DNA from: Lachnospiraceae bacterium
GTDB lineage: Bacteria; Bacillota; Clostridia; Lachnospirales; Lachnospiraceae
NCBI GenBank assembly: GCA_022776305.1
Contig: JALFIB010000015.1
Coordinates: 1-64,000, forward strand
Direction: 5' to 3'
Length of the DNA stretch: 64,000 bases
The notes under the pieces were generated by a model, which did not search any database, was not told where the DNA came from, and saw nothing but the letters and a program-made list of their open reading frames with translations. Shown here in pieces: positions 27,417 to 37,426 of the stretch (within the stretch, counting starts at the first letter, position 1; every line of letters starts with the position of its first letter). Position numbers and translations under genes: made by a program.

Positions 27417-28529
27417 ATGAAAAGAAGATTTTTGAAGAGGACACTTACAGCAGTTTTGTCTGCGTCCATGCTGGCAGGCTGCGTGGCGGGAGGCATGACA
27501 GCTTCTGCTGAAGAAAATAATGGAATGGTACGAAGCTTTCTGACAGGAAAACTTGTTCCGGAGAGCATCGGACGCCAAAGGCCGATTTCAGTTATGCTGA
27601 ACAATATTTATGATGCGCTTCCACAGTCTGGAATCGCCAATGCAGAGATCGTCTATGAGGCTCCGGTTGAGGGCGGGATCACGCGTTTGATGGGAATCTT
27701 TGAGGATTATCAGGATGTGGAGCGTATTGGATCTGTGCGAAGCAGCCGTGAATACTACGTATATTTTGCAAGGGAGTTTGACTCATTCTATCTCCACTTT
27801 GGACAGGCTTGGTATGCACTTGAGCTTCTGTGGCGTACAGATACATTGAATTTAAGTGGTCTGGAAGATGCGGGAAAAGGGGAAGGCGAGATCGTATATT
27901 ACAGAGGAGATGATTTCCCGGCTCCACACAATGTATTTACAAATTATGATAGGATTCAGGCAGGTATTGATTTTAGAGGATATCCGAGGGAATACTCAGA
28001 AAACTATTTAGCACAAAACGGACATTACCAGTTTGCATCAGACGATGCCCCTGTTCTTCTTGAAAATGGAGTAGACGCAGGAGTGGTAAACGTAGGATAC
28101 GATTACAACCATGCATACTTTGTCTATGATGCAGAGACAGGAAAATACACGAGATACCAGTTTGGAGATCCACAGATCGACAAGATGACCGGAAATCCGC
28201 TGACCTATGACAATATTTTGATCCAGTTCTGCTCTTGGAAGTCACAGGTGGACTCCGATTCCTACCTTGATATCAATGTTCTTACAGGAGGAACCGGAAA
28301 ATATATTACCCGCGGAAAAGCCATTGATGTGACATGGAGCAAAGAAGGTGCTACCACAGAGGACCCTTTTGCAGAAGGCAACTTCAACCCCACAAGATAC
28401 TATGATGCCAACGGAAATGAGATCACATTAAACCAGGGCAAGACATGGGTATGTATCGTACTGGATACAGATATGGAGGATGTAGAGTTTTATCAGGACT
28501 ATGCGTCTTTTACAGGAAGCGGGAATTAA
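27417..28529 (+). CDS. DUF3048 (YerB-like) lipoprotein
   Basis: Lipobox 'SMLAGCVAGG'; 'RPISVMLNNIYDALPQSGIANAEIVYEAPVEGGITRLMGIFEDYQDVERIGSVRSSREYYV'. Confidence 0.88.
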   Translation: MKRRFLKRTLTAVLSASMLAGCVAGGMTASAEENNGMVRSFLTGKLVPESIGRQRPISVMLNNIYDALPQSGIANAEIVYEAPVEGGITRLMGIFEDYQDVERIGSVRSSREYYVYFAREFDSFYLHFGQAWYALELLWRTDTLNLSGLEDAGKGEGEIVYYRGDDFPAPHNVFTNYDRIQAGIDFRGYPREYSENYLAQNGHYQFASDDAPVLLENGVDAGVVNVGYDYNHAYFVYDAETGKYTRYQFGDPQIDKMTGNPLTYDNILIQFCSWKSQVDSDSYLDINVLTGGTGKYITRGKAIDVTWSKEGATTEDPFAEGNFNPTRYYDANGNEITLNQGKTWVCIVLDTDMEDVEFYQDYASFTGSGN

Positions 28530-28555
28530 TATCTAAATAACTTAAGAGGTTTGAC

Positions 28556-30214
28556 GTGAAAGAGAAGAAAAAAAGCGGAAACAACTTTTTAGTTCAAGGC
28601 AGTATTTTAGCTGCTGCATCTATCATTGCAAAAGTTATCGGTTTGATTTATAGGATCCCGCTGCAGAACATTCTGGGCAATGAAGGAAACAGCTATTACA
28701 GTACAGCAAATGAAATATACGCCATTGTCCTTATGATATCATGTTTCAACCTGCCGCTGGCCGTGTCGAAGCTGGTATCGGAGAGGGTCCACAAGGGCGA
28801 ATATCGCAATGCGCATAAAGTATTTTTATGCGCAGTGCGTTTTGCGCTTATTGTAGGAGGTACGCTGGGGCTTTTCACCTACATATTTGCCGGTGTGATC
28901 ACAAAGTACCTGATGTCCTTTGAGCTTGCTGTATACGGTCTTCGGGTCCTTGCACCTGCCATTTTTATCTCAGCGATCATAGGCACCTTCCGTGGATATT
29001 TTCAGGGATATTCTACTATGGTGCCAACTGCAGTATCGCAGGTGATCGAGCAGATCGTAAATGCAGTGGTGACTCTTGTATGTGCAGACATTATGTACAG
29101 CTACGGTGTTTCACTTGCTGCACAGGAAGGAAATGACTCTTTAGGGCCGGCATGGGGAGCTGCAGGCGGTACTTTTGGTACAGTGGCCAGTATCACCGTA
29201 GCACTGATCTTTATGATGGTCATCTATACGGCACAGAAAAAAACACTGCGCCGCAACATGCGCAGGGACCAGAATTCCAAGCCGGAATCCGATTATTTGA
29301 TCTACAGGGAATTGATCCGTACGATCCTTCCGGTTATTCTGAGTACTGTGATCTACAATATTACGAATGTGGCGGATCAAGGTATTTTTAATAAGGTACT
29401 GCAGGGACAGGGATATACAGATGCACAGTACGGTGCCATCTGGGGAATATATTCCGGACAGTTCCGTGTCCTTATGAACGTGCCCCTTGCCCTTGCTTCC
29501 TGCATGGCCCCATCCATCGTGCCAAGTCTGACTGCGGCAATGGCAAACAGGAACCGTGGTGAAGCAAGATATAAGATCAAGACTTCCATTCGTTTTACGA
29601 TGCTGCTGACCATACCATGTGCTGCCGGAATGGCTGCACTTGCAAAGCCTATCATCACCATGCTGTTCCATCAGGAGACAGGGACACCGCTTTCCGCAGG
29701 TATCATGCAGGCAGGTGCCCTGATGATCATTTTCTATTCGCTGTCAACCCTTACGACAGGTATTTTGCAGGGATTGGGCAGGTTAAAGCAGCCGCTGATC
29801 CATTGCAGTGTTGCACTTGTGCTGCATTTTTTCTTGTTGTATTTCCTGCTTACTACGGCAAATTTAAACATTTATGCAGTTGTATACGCAAATATCTTCT
29901 TTGCACTGATTGTTTCTATTATGAACGCATTTGCAATCAAGCGATATATCAATTACCGTCAAGAATGGTATAAAACCTTTATAGTCCCGGGAATTTCCTC
30001 CATTATCATGGCAGCTGCAGTTTATATTGCTTATTCTGCATTCCATGCTTTTGCCGGAAACACAATTTCTACGGTCTTGTCAATTATTGTGGGTGTTGTG
30101 GTTTACTGTGTAGGTCTAGTAACGTTCCATGGTATTACCATAGAAGAGATCGCGACCTTCCCCAAGGGACATCTGCTGATCCGGCTTCTTCGAAAAATCG
30201 GGTTGGTAAAATAG
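28556..30214 (+). CDS. Polysaccharide/lipid flippase, SpoVB/MurJ-like MOP family
   Basis: GTG start; 552 aa multi-TM 'FLVQGSILAAASIIAKVIGLIYRIPLQNILGNEGNSYYSTANEIYAIVLMIS'. Confidence 0.88.
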   Translation: MKEKKKSGNNFLVQGSILAAASIIAKVIGLIYRIPLQNILGNEGNSYYSTANEIYAIVLMISCFNLPLAVSKLVSERVHKGEYRNAHKVFLCAVRFALIVGGTLGLFTYIFAGVITKYLMSFELAVYGLRVLAPAIFISAIIGTFRGYFQGYSTMVPTAVSQVIEQIVNAVVTLVCADIMYSYGVSLAAQEGNDSLGPAWGAAGGTFGTVASITVALIFMMVIYTAQKKTLRRNMRRDQNSKPESDYLIYRELIRTILPVILSTVIYNITNVADQGIFNKVLQGQGYTDAQYGAIWGIYSGQFRVLMNVPLALASCMAPSIVPSLTAAMANRNRGEARYKIKTSIRFTMLLTIPCAAGMAALAKPIITMLFHQETGTPLSAGIMQAGALMIIFYSLSTLTTGILQGLGRLKQPLIHCSVALVLHFFLLYFLLTTANLNIYAVVYANIFFALIVSIMNAFAIKRYINYRQEWYKTFIVPGISSIIMAAAVYIAYSAFHAFAGNTISTVLSIIVGVVVYCVGLVTFHGITIEEIATFPKGHLLIRLLRKIGLVK

Positions 30215-30246
30215 ACAGGCAGCATTCGTCTGTTTGAGGAGAGATT

Positions 30247-31089
30247 ATGAATTACAGAGAGAAAATTAAAGACAAAAAAAGGATCATAATAAAGATCGGG
30301 AGTTCTTCCATTACGCATCCGGAGACGGGAGCGATCAATCTCACAAAGCTTGAAATTCTGGTGCGCGAGCTTTGCGATATTAAGAATATGGGAAAAGATG
30401 TGATCCTCGTTTCATCCGGGGCGATTGCTGTGGGAAGGCAGGCGATCGGATTCCATCATAGACCGAAAAATGTGGCGGAAAAGCAGGCCTGTGCAGCCAT
30501 TGGCCAGGCGCAGCTGATGATGATCTATCAAAAATTATTCAGTGAGTACGGCCATCAGGCAGCTCAGGTACTCATGACAAAAAATACCATGATCGATAAC
30601 CTGAGCCGCAGGAATGCAACCAACACCTTTGAAGAGCTGCTGGCCCTTGGAGCAATTCCCATTGTAAATGAAAACGATACGGTTTCCACATATGAGATCC
30701 AGTTTGGCGATAATGATACGCTGTCTGCCATTGTGGCTGCACTCGTAGGGGCAGACATGCTCATTTTGCTCTCTGATATCAATGGGCTTTATACAGATGA
30801 TCCGAGGAAAAATCCGGATGCAGAGTTCATTGATATTGTAGAGTCCTTGGATGATCATCTCATGAGTATGGGAAAAGGAAGCGGCAGCGATGTAGGTACA
30901 GGAGGAATGGCTACAAAGCTTTCCGCTGCGAAGATTGCAACATCATCCGGTGCTGACATGGTCATTGCCAATGGAGATGATTTCCACGTGATACATAAAA
31001 TTCTTCAAGGAGAAAAGATCGGAACTTTTTTCCACGAAAATGCAAAGGAAGATTTTTATCTGATCGATGTTTTGGAAAATGAAGGGTAA
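30247..31089 (+). CDS. proB: Glutamate 5-kinase
   Basis: 'RIIIKIGSSSIT', 'VILVSSGAIAVGRQAIG', 'NENDTVSTYEIQFGDNDTLSAIVAALVGADMLILLSDINGLYTDDPRKNP', 'GTGGMATKLSAAKIATSSGADMVIANG'; no PUA domain. Confidence 0.96.
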   Translation: MNYREKIKDKKRIIIKIGSSSITHPETGAINLTKLEILVRELCDIKNMGKDVILVSSGAIAVGRQAIGFHHRPKNVAEKQACAAIGQAQLMMIYQKLFSEYGHQAAQVLMTKNTMIDNLSRRNATNTFEELLALGAIPIVNENDTVSTYEIQFGDNDTLSAIVAALVGADMLILLSDINGLYTDDPRKNPDAEFIDIVESLDDHLMSMGKGSGSDVGTGGMATKLSAAKIATSSGADMVIANGDDFHVIHKILQGEKIGTFFHENAKEDFYLIDVLENEG

Positions 31090-31137
31090 CCGGATCTTGT
31101 GAATGAAAATTTAGGACTGTTTGGAAAGGATAAAGAG

Positions 31138-31356
31138 ATGGATGAGAAAAAGATAGCTAGGATCAATGAGCTTGCAAGAAGATCGAAGGCAGAAGGGCTT
31201 ACAGAAGCAGAAAAGCAGGAACAAGCTGATCTTCGGCGGGAATACATTGAGGCAGTCCGTGCAAACTTAAGAGGGCAGCTGAATAACATAGACGTCATCA
31301 ACAAAGAAGGAAAAATTGAAAATCTTGGTGAAAAGTATGGAAAAAAAGGACATTAG
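31138..31356 (+). CDS. DUF896 (YnzC-like) small protein
   Basis: '[54 protein letters not shown]'; start taken at ATG 31138. Confidence 0.9.
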   Translation: MDEKKIARINELARRSKAEGLTEAEKQEQADLRREYIEAVRANLRGQLNNIDVINKEGKIENLGEKYGKKGH

Positions 31357-33133
31357 AAAACGAGTATTCGCAAAAAGAAAAGAGCTTTCTATGGAAGCAC
31401 TAGATCAAAAAAGCCAGCTGATCTGTGAAAAGATCATGGAGATGGATGCTTTTGTAAATGCTTCTTCCGTTTACGTTTACATGGATTGTAAAGGTGAAGT
31501 GTCTACGAAGCCGCTGATTGAGGCAGCATGGAAAATGGGAAAGAAAGTGGCTGCCCCAAAGGTCCATGGGGAAGAAATGACCTATTATTATATCTCTTCT
31601 TATGATGATGTGGCGCCGGGATATTATGATATTCCAGAACCTGTCACCAGTATAGAAGCAGAAGAGGAAGATGCACTGTTGATCGTTCCAGGGGTAGGTT
31701 TCGACGCAAAACGCCATCGTTGTGGATACGGAAAAGGATTTTATGACCGCTACCTTTCTAAAAATACAGAACATACCACAATTGCTGTTGCATTTGAGTT
31801 CCAGATCATGGATGAGGTACCCTCAGATGCACATGACGTATTGCCGCAGTATCTTGTCACGGAAAGCAACTTCTATGCCGATCCCGATATACTCCTTTGT
31901 GGAATCGGAAAAAGGGCGAAAGCTACGGAGCCTTTCCTCCGAAAGCTCTCCACAGCATCAAAAAATGAAGCTCTTCTAAAGGCGGCTGACTATCTGGAGC
32001 AGTATCAAGAGGAAATCTTATCGGCCAATGAGAAAGATATTGAGCTAGCCCGGGAAAACCGCATGCCGGAAGGGCTTGTGGATCGCCTCATGCTGAATAA
32101 GGACAGGATATTAGGGATGAGTGAAGGCCTTCGTCAGGTGGCTAGGCTGGATGATCCTATCGGTGCAGTCAGTGAGATGAAAAAACGTCCCAACGGATTG
32201 ATGATAGGGAAAAAGAGAGTTCCACTTGGAGTCATCGGCATCATATATGAATCCAGACCCAACGTGACGGCAGATGCATTTGCCCTTTGCTTTAAAACGG
32301 GAAATGCAGTTATCTTAAAAGGCGGAAGCGATGCCATTCATTCCAATGAGGCCATCGTAAAAGTCCTTTGCCGCGCATTAAAAGACTGTCGGATCCCGGA
32401 AAGCGCTCTGCAGCTGATCAAGGTGACAGACCGTGAGACTGCATCCCGTTTCATGAAGCTGAAACAGTATGTGGATGTACTGATACCACGAGGTGGTGCA
32501 GGTTTGATACGCGCTGTAGTTGAAAACAGCACCATTCCTGTGATTGAGACCGGTACAGGAAACTGTCATATTTATGTGGATGAGACTGCAGACCTTACTA
32601 TGGCAGTAGAGATCATTAACAATGCAAAAACCCAGCGTATCGGTGTCTGCAATGCATGTGAATCCATTGTTGTCCATGAAAAAATTGAAAAGGAATTTTT
32701 ACAGGCGCTGAAAAACAAACTGGATGAGCATCACGTTGAAATGCGGTGTGACAGTGCGGCTCTTTCCTGTATAGACGGCGGAGTAGCTGCCAATGAAGAA
32801 GACTGGGGAAAAGAATATCTGGATTACATCCTTTCTGTAAAAACTGTGGCTTCTATTGATGAGGCGATCGACCATATCAATAAATACAATACGGGGCACT
32901 CAGAAGCGATCATTACAAAAGATTATGGGAATGCCCTTCGTTTCCTTGACGAAATTGATGCGGCAGCCGTTTACGTCAATGCATCTACCAGATTTACAGA
33001 TGGATTTGAGTTTGGTTTTGGCGCTGAGATCGGAATCAGTACACAGAAGCTTCATGCCAGAGGACCTATGGGTCTGGAAGCATTGACCACAACAAAATAT
33101 ATTATTCTGGGAGACGGCCAGATCAGAAATTAA
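31337..33133 (+). CDS. proA: Fusion: 5-formyltetrahydrofolate cyclo-ligase (N-terminal) plus gamma-glutamyl phosphate reductase ProA (C-terminal)
   Basis: Single ORF. N-terminal '[18 protein letters not shown]...[27 protein letters not shown]' (MTHFS). C-terminal '[34 protein letters not shown]...[39 protein letters not shown]...[13 protein letters not shown]...[31 protein letters not shown]' (ProA). Confidence 0.93.
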   Translation: MEKKDIRKRVFAKRKELSMEALDQKSQLICEKIMEMDAFVNASSVYVYMDCKGEVSTKPLIEAAWKMGKKVAAPKVHGEEMTYYYISSYDDVAPGYYDIPEPVTSIEAEEEDALLIVPGVGFDAKRHRCGYGKGFYDRYLSKNTEHTTIAVAFEFQIMDEVPSDAHDVLPQYLVTESNFYADPDILLCGIGKRAKATEPFLRKLSTASKNEALLKAADYLEQYQEEILSANEKDIELARENRMPEGLVDRLMLNKDRILGMSEGLRQVARLDDPIGAVSEMKKRPNGLMIGKKRVPLGVIGIIYESRPNVTADAFALCFKTGNAVILKGGSDAIHSNEAIVKVLCRALKDCRIPESALQLIKVTDRETASRFMKLKQYVDVLIPRGGAGLIRAVVENSTIPVIETGTGNCHIYVDETADLTMAVEIINNAKTQRIGVCNACESIVVHEKIEKEFLQALKNKLDEHHVEMRCDSAALSCIDGGVAANEEDWGKEYLDYILSVKTVASIDEAIDHINKYNTGHSEAIITKDYGNALRFLDEIDAAAVYVNASTRFTDGFEFGFGAEIGISTQKLHARGPMGLEALTTTKYIILGDGQIRN

Positions 33134-33149
33134 AAATCCAATCAAATAA

Positions 33150-33187
33150 ATTTCCGTTGTTCTTCACAGAATGACGGAGATTTTTTA
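33150..33187 (+). terminator. Rho-independent terminator
   Basis: ATTTCCGTTGTTCT tcac AGAATGACGGAGAT then TTTTT; 14 paired positions allowing G-U. Confidence 0.8.
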
Positions 33188-33321
33188 TGAAAAAGAGATT
33201 CCTGTTAATTCAAGTTCCATAGAAAGCTTCCTATTGATTTCTTAAGAAATGTCGTTTAAACTATGGAATATGCCAGATTGTAGTCGATGAAAATAACAAA
33301 GAAAGGTATTGAAGAAGAAAT

Positions 33322-34776
33322 ATGTTTAATCAGATCGATTTAGACCAGATAGATTTAAATGCAGAACCTCCGGTGAACGAACCTTTGCGCCAGTACTATT
33401 ATATGGCCAAGTTGAAAAAGCTTGTGAAGGAGAGAAGTGAAGCTCTGGGGCATCCCTTGAGCTGCTGCATCAAAACCTTCGGCTGCCAGATGAATGCCAG
33501 GGATTCAGAAAAATTGAGGGGGATCCTTGAGATTGCCGGATATAAGCTCAGCGATTCAGAGGAATCAGACCTTGTGCTTTATAATACATGTACCGTAAGG
33601 GAAAATGCCAACCAGAAGGTTTATGGCCATCTGGGATATCTTTCCAGCTTAAAAAAGAAAAATCCGGGAATGGTCATTGCACTTTGCGGATGCATGATGC
33701 AGGAACCTGAGGTGGTAGATAAAATACAGAAAAGCTACCGATTTGTGGATCTCGTTTTCGGAACACATAATATTTATAAATTTGCAGAGCTTCTGGTGAC
33801 ATCTTTGGAATCCCACAGGATGGTGGTGGATCTGTGGAAGGACACAGATAAGATCGTCGAGGACCTGCCAAGTGAGAGGACTTATTCTTTTAAATCCGGT
33901 GTAAACATCATGTTTGGCTGCAATAATTTTTGCAGTTACTGTATTGTGCCCTATGTAAGAGGGCGTGAACGCAGCAGGAAACCGGAAGATATTATCAAGG
34001 AAATAGAAGCACTGGTAAAGGATGGCGTCGTGGAAGTGATGCTGCTGGGGCAGAACGTCAATTCTTATGGTAAGAATCTGGATGAACCGGTTACCTTCGC
34101 CCAGCTGCTCCAAATGGTGGAAAAGATCGATGGGCTGGAGCGGATCCGCTTTATGACCTCCCATCCAAAAGATTTGTCCGATGAGCTGATTGAAGTTATG
34201 AAGCATTCCAAAAAAATCTGCCGCCATCTTCATCTGCCGCTGCAGTCAGGAAGTACAGCAATATTGAAAAAAATGAACCGGAAATATACGAAAGAGCAGT
34301 ATCTTGCCCTTGCCGAAAAGCTTCGCAGGGAAATGCCGGATCTTGCCATTACCACAGATATTATCGTAGGATTTCCGGGAGAAACGGAGGAAGACTTCCA
34401 AGAAACCCTCGATGTAGTGAGTAAAGTAAAATATGACAGCGCATTTACCTTTATCTATTCAAAACGGACAGGAACACCTGCCGCGGTAATGGAAAACCAG
34501 GTACCGGATGATGTGGTAAAGGACCGTTTTAACCGGCTTCTAGCCCTTGTACAGGATGTTTCAAAGGAAATGTCCCTTCGTGTGCAGGGACAGACACTTC
34601 CTGTTTTGGTGGAATCTATCAATGAGCAGGATCCAGACCTTGTGACAGGAAGGCTTGGGAACAACCTGCTTGTACACTTCCCCGGAGGAAGTGAGCTGAT
34701 CGGCAAGATCATAGATGTTTATTTAAAAGAATGTAAAGGCTTCTATTATCTGGGAGAATTGGAGGAACATAAGTAA
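33322..34776 (+). CDS. miaB: tRNA-2-methylthio-N6-dimethylallyladenosine synthase MiaB
   Basis: MTTase 'KTFGCQMNARDSEKLRGIL', radical SAM 'GCNNFCSYCIVPYVRGRERSR', TRAM C-terminus; followed by mutS. Confidence 0.95.
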   Translation: MFNQIDLDQIDLNAEPPVNEPLRQYYYMAKLKKLVKERSEALGHPLSCCIKTFGCQMNARDSEKLRGILEIAGYKLSDSEESDLVLYNTCTVRENANQKVYGHLGYLSSLKKKNPGMVIALCGCMMQEPEVVDKIQKSYRFVDLVFGTHNIYKFAELLVTSLESHRMVVDLWKDTDKIVEDLPSERTYSFKSGVNIMFGCNNFCSYCIVPYVRGRERSRKPEDIIKEIEALVKDGVVEVMLLGQNVNSYGKNLDEPVTFAQLLQMVEKIDGLERIRFMTSHPKDLSDELIEVMKHSKKICRHLHLPLQSGSTAILKKMNRKYTKEQYLALAEKLRREMPDLAITTDIIVGFPGETEEDFQETLDVVSKVKYDSAFTFIYSKRTGTPAAVMENQVPDDVVKDRFNRLLALVQDVSKEMSLRVQGQTLPVLVESINEQDPDLVTGRLGNNLLVHFPGGSELIGKIIDVYLKECKGFYYLGELEEHK

Positions 34777-37425
34777 ATGGCCCAGTTGACACCAATGATG
34801 CAGCAGTACATGAAGACGAAAGAGGAATACAAGGACTGTATTTTGTTTTATCGTCTTGGCGATTTTTACGAAATGTTTTTTGATGATGCATTGACAGCAT
34901 CAAAAGAGTTGGAAATTACACTAACCGGCAAAGACTGTGGGCAGGAGGAGCGTGCACCTATGTGTGGCGTTCCCTATCATGCAGTGGATGCTTACTTAAA
35001 CAAACTTGTCTCAAAAGGATATAAAGTTGCCATCTGTGAGCAGGTGGAGGATCCCAAGCTTGCAAAGGGGATTGTAAAGCGGGAAGTGATCCGGGTGGTA
35101 ACACCGGGAACCAACTTAAATACACAGGCCTTAGACGAGACAAAGAATAATTACTTGATGTGTATTGTATACACAACAGACCGTTATGGAATATCCGTTG
35201 CGGATATTACCACAGGGGAATATCTGGTGACTGAGCTTGACAATGAGCGCAAACTTTTGGATGAGATTATGAAGTTTTCCCCTTCTGAGATCATCTGTAA
35301 CCATTCTTTTTATGTCAGCGGAATTGACATCGAGGATATGAAGGAGCGGCTTGGAATTACCGTTTATGCTTTGGATTCTTGGTATTTTGATGATTCCATG
35401 TGTTCCCGCGTCCTGATGGAGCACTTTAAAGTGTCTTCCCTTGACGGGCTGGGTATTTCAGATTACAGTTGCGGCGTGATTGCGGCGGGTGCTCTTTTGA
35501 AATATTTGATGGAGACACAGAAGACTTCCATCTCTAACCTCACAGGACTTACCCCATATTCCATTGGAAAATATATGATTCTAGACAGTTCCACAAGAAG
35601 AAATCTGGAGCTGTGTGAAACACTTAGGGAAAAGAATAAGAGAGGTTCCTTGTTATGGGTGCTGGACAAAACGAAGACTGCCATGGGAGCCCGTCTCCTG
35701 CGTAAATTTGTGGAGCAACCGCTGATCGAAAAGCAGGAGATCTTAGACCGGCTTGATGCAGTGGAAGAACTGAAAAATAATGCGATCACAAGAGAGGAAT
35801 TGCGGGAATACTTAAATCCTGTGTATGATCTGGAGCGTTTGATCAGCCGTATTACGTACCAGAGTGCAAATCCAAGGGACTTGATTGCTTTTAAAACATC
35901 GCTGTCCATGCTTCCCCATATTAAATATTTGATGAAGAGCCTGCAGTCATCCCTGCTCTCTGAATTGGAAAAAGAGATGGATGATCTTTCAGATCTTTAT
36001 GAACTGATCGATGCTTCCATTATTGAGGAACCGCCCATCAGTATCCGTGACGGCGGTATTATTAAAGAAGGTTTTCATGAAGAGGTAGACCGCTTGCGGA
36101 ATGCAAAAACCGAGGGAAAAACTTGGCTGGCAGAGCTGGAGGCAAAAGAAAGGGATAAGACGGGGATCAAAAACCTTAAGATCAAATACAACAAAGTTTT
36201 TGGTTACTATCTGGAGGTCACCAATTCTTATAAGGACCTTGTTCCGGAATACTATACAAGAAAACAGACACTTGCAAATGCAGAGCGTTATATCACACCG
36301 GAATTAAAAGAGTTAGAAGATATGATCCTTGGGGCAGAAGATAAGCTGTATTCCTTGGAGTATGGATTGTACGTTGATATCCGCAATCGTATTGCTGAGG
36401 AGATCATCAGGATCCAGCAGACGGCAAAAGCAGTGGCCGGTATCGATGTTTTTTCTTCCCTTGCCCTTGTGGCTGAACGGAACAATTATGTTAAGCCCAG
36501 TATCAATGAAAAAGGAGTCATAGATATTAAAAACGGCCGTCATCCTGTGGTTGAGAGGATGATACCGAATGATATGTTTATCGCAAATGATACGTATCTG
36601 GACAATGCAAAAAGCCGTATTTCCATTATCACCGGTCCGAATATGGCAGGTAAATCCACTTACATGAGGCAGACTGCACTGATCGTTTTGATGGCCCAGA
36701 TCGGAAGCTTTGTACCGGCCCAGAGTGCTAAAATCGGCCTTGTGGACAGGATTTTTACCCGCGTGGGTGCTTCTGATGACTTGGCAAGCGGGCAGAGTAC
36801 CTTTATGGTTGAGATGACTGAGGTGGCAAATATCCTGCGGAATGCCACAAAAAACAGCCTTTTGATCCTGGATGAGATCGGGAGGGGAACAAGCACATTC
36901 GATGGGCTCAGCATTGCATGGGCCGTTGTGGAGCATATCAGCAATCCAAAACTTTTGGGAGCCAAAACCTTGTTTGCCACTCATTACCATGAGCTGACAG
37001 AATTGGAAGGAAAGCTCACCGGTGTAAACAATTACTGCATTGCTGTAAAAGAAAAAGGCGACGATATTGTTTTCCTCCGGAAGATTATTAAAGGCGGTGC
37101 AGATAAGAGCTACGGAATACAGGTTGCCAAGCTGGCCGGTGTGCCGGATACTGTCATAGAGCGGGCGAAAGAGCTTTCTGAAGAGCTGAGCAGTGCGGAT
37201 ATCACTGTAAAAGTGCAGGAAATTGGCAGTGATTCCCAGAAAAGCAAAAAAACGAAGACAAAAAAGCTGGATCCTGTGGATATGGACCAGATGTCTTTAT
37301 TTGATACAGTCAGCGACTCCGATGTATTAAAGGAGCTGCTGGAAATTGATATATCCAACCTGACGCCTATTGACGCGTTAAATACTTTATACCAGCTTCA
37401 GAACAAATTGAAAAACAGGTGGTAA
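34777..37425 (+). CDS. mutS: DNA mismatch repair protein MutS
   Basis: 'LTPMMQQYMKTKEEYKDCILFYRLGDFYEMFFDDA', 'ITGPNMAGKSTYMRQTALIVLMAQIGSFVPA', 'LILDEIGRGTSTFDGLSIAWAVVEHI'. Confidence 0.98.
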   Translation: MAQLTPMMQQYMKTKEEYKDCILFYRLGDFYEMFFDDALTASKELEITLTGKDCGQEERAPMCGVPYHAVDAYLNKLVSKGYKVAICEQVEDPKLAKGIVKREVIRVVTPGTNLNTQALDETKNNYLMCIVYTTDRYGISVADITTGEYLVTELDNERKLLDEIMKFSPSEIICNHSFYVSGIDIEDMKERLGITVYALDSWYFDDSMCSRVLMEHFKVSSLDGLGISDYSCGVIAAGALLKYLMETQKTSISNLTGLTPYSIGKYMILDSSTRRNLELCETLREKNKRGSLLWVLDKTKTAMGARLLRKFVEQPLIEKQEILDRLDAVEELKNNAITREELREYLNPVYDLERLISRITYQSANPRDLIAFKTSLSMLPHIKYLMKSLQSSLLSELEKEMDDLSDLYELIDASIIEEPPISIRDGGIIKEGFHEEVDRLRNAKTEGKTWLAELEAKERDKTGIKNLKIKYNKVFGYYLEVTNSYKDLVPEYYTRKQTLANAERYITPELKELEDMILGAEDKLYSLEYGLYVDIRNRIAEEIIRIQQTAKAVAGIDVFSSLALVAERNNYVKPSINEKGVIDIKNGRHPVVERMIPNDMFIANDTYLDNAKSRISIITGPNMAGKSTYMRQTALIVLMAQIGSFVPAQSAKIGLVDRIFTRVGASDDLASGQSTFMVEMTEVANILRNATKNSLLILDEIGRGTSTFDGLSIAWAVVEHISNPKLLGAKTLFATHYHELTELEGKLTGVNNYCIAVKEKGDDIVFLRKIIKGGADKSYGIQVAKLAGVPDTVIERAKELSEELSSADITVKVQEIGSDSQKSKKTKTKKLDPVDMDQMSLFDTVSDSDVLKELLEIDISNLTPIDALNTLYQLQNKLKNRW

Positions 37426-37426
37426 G

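Noticed and set aside
33649-34233. 194-aa minus-strand ORF within miaB
   Set aside because: Antisense to radical-SAM motif region; shadow ORF.
36313-36990. 225-aa minus-strand ORF within mutS
   Set aside because: Fully antisense to conserved MutS motifs; shadow ORF.
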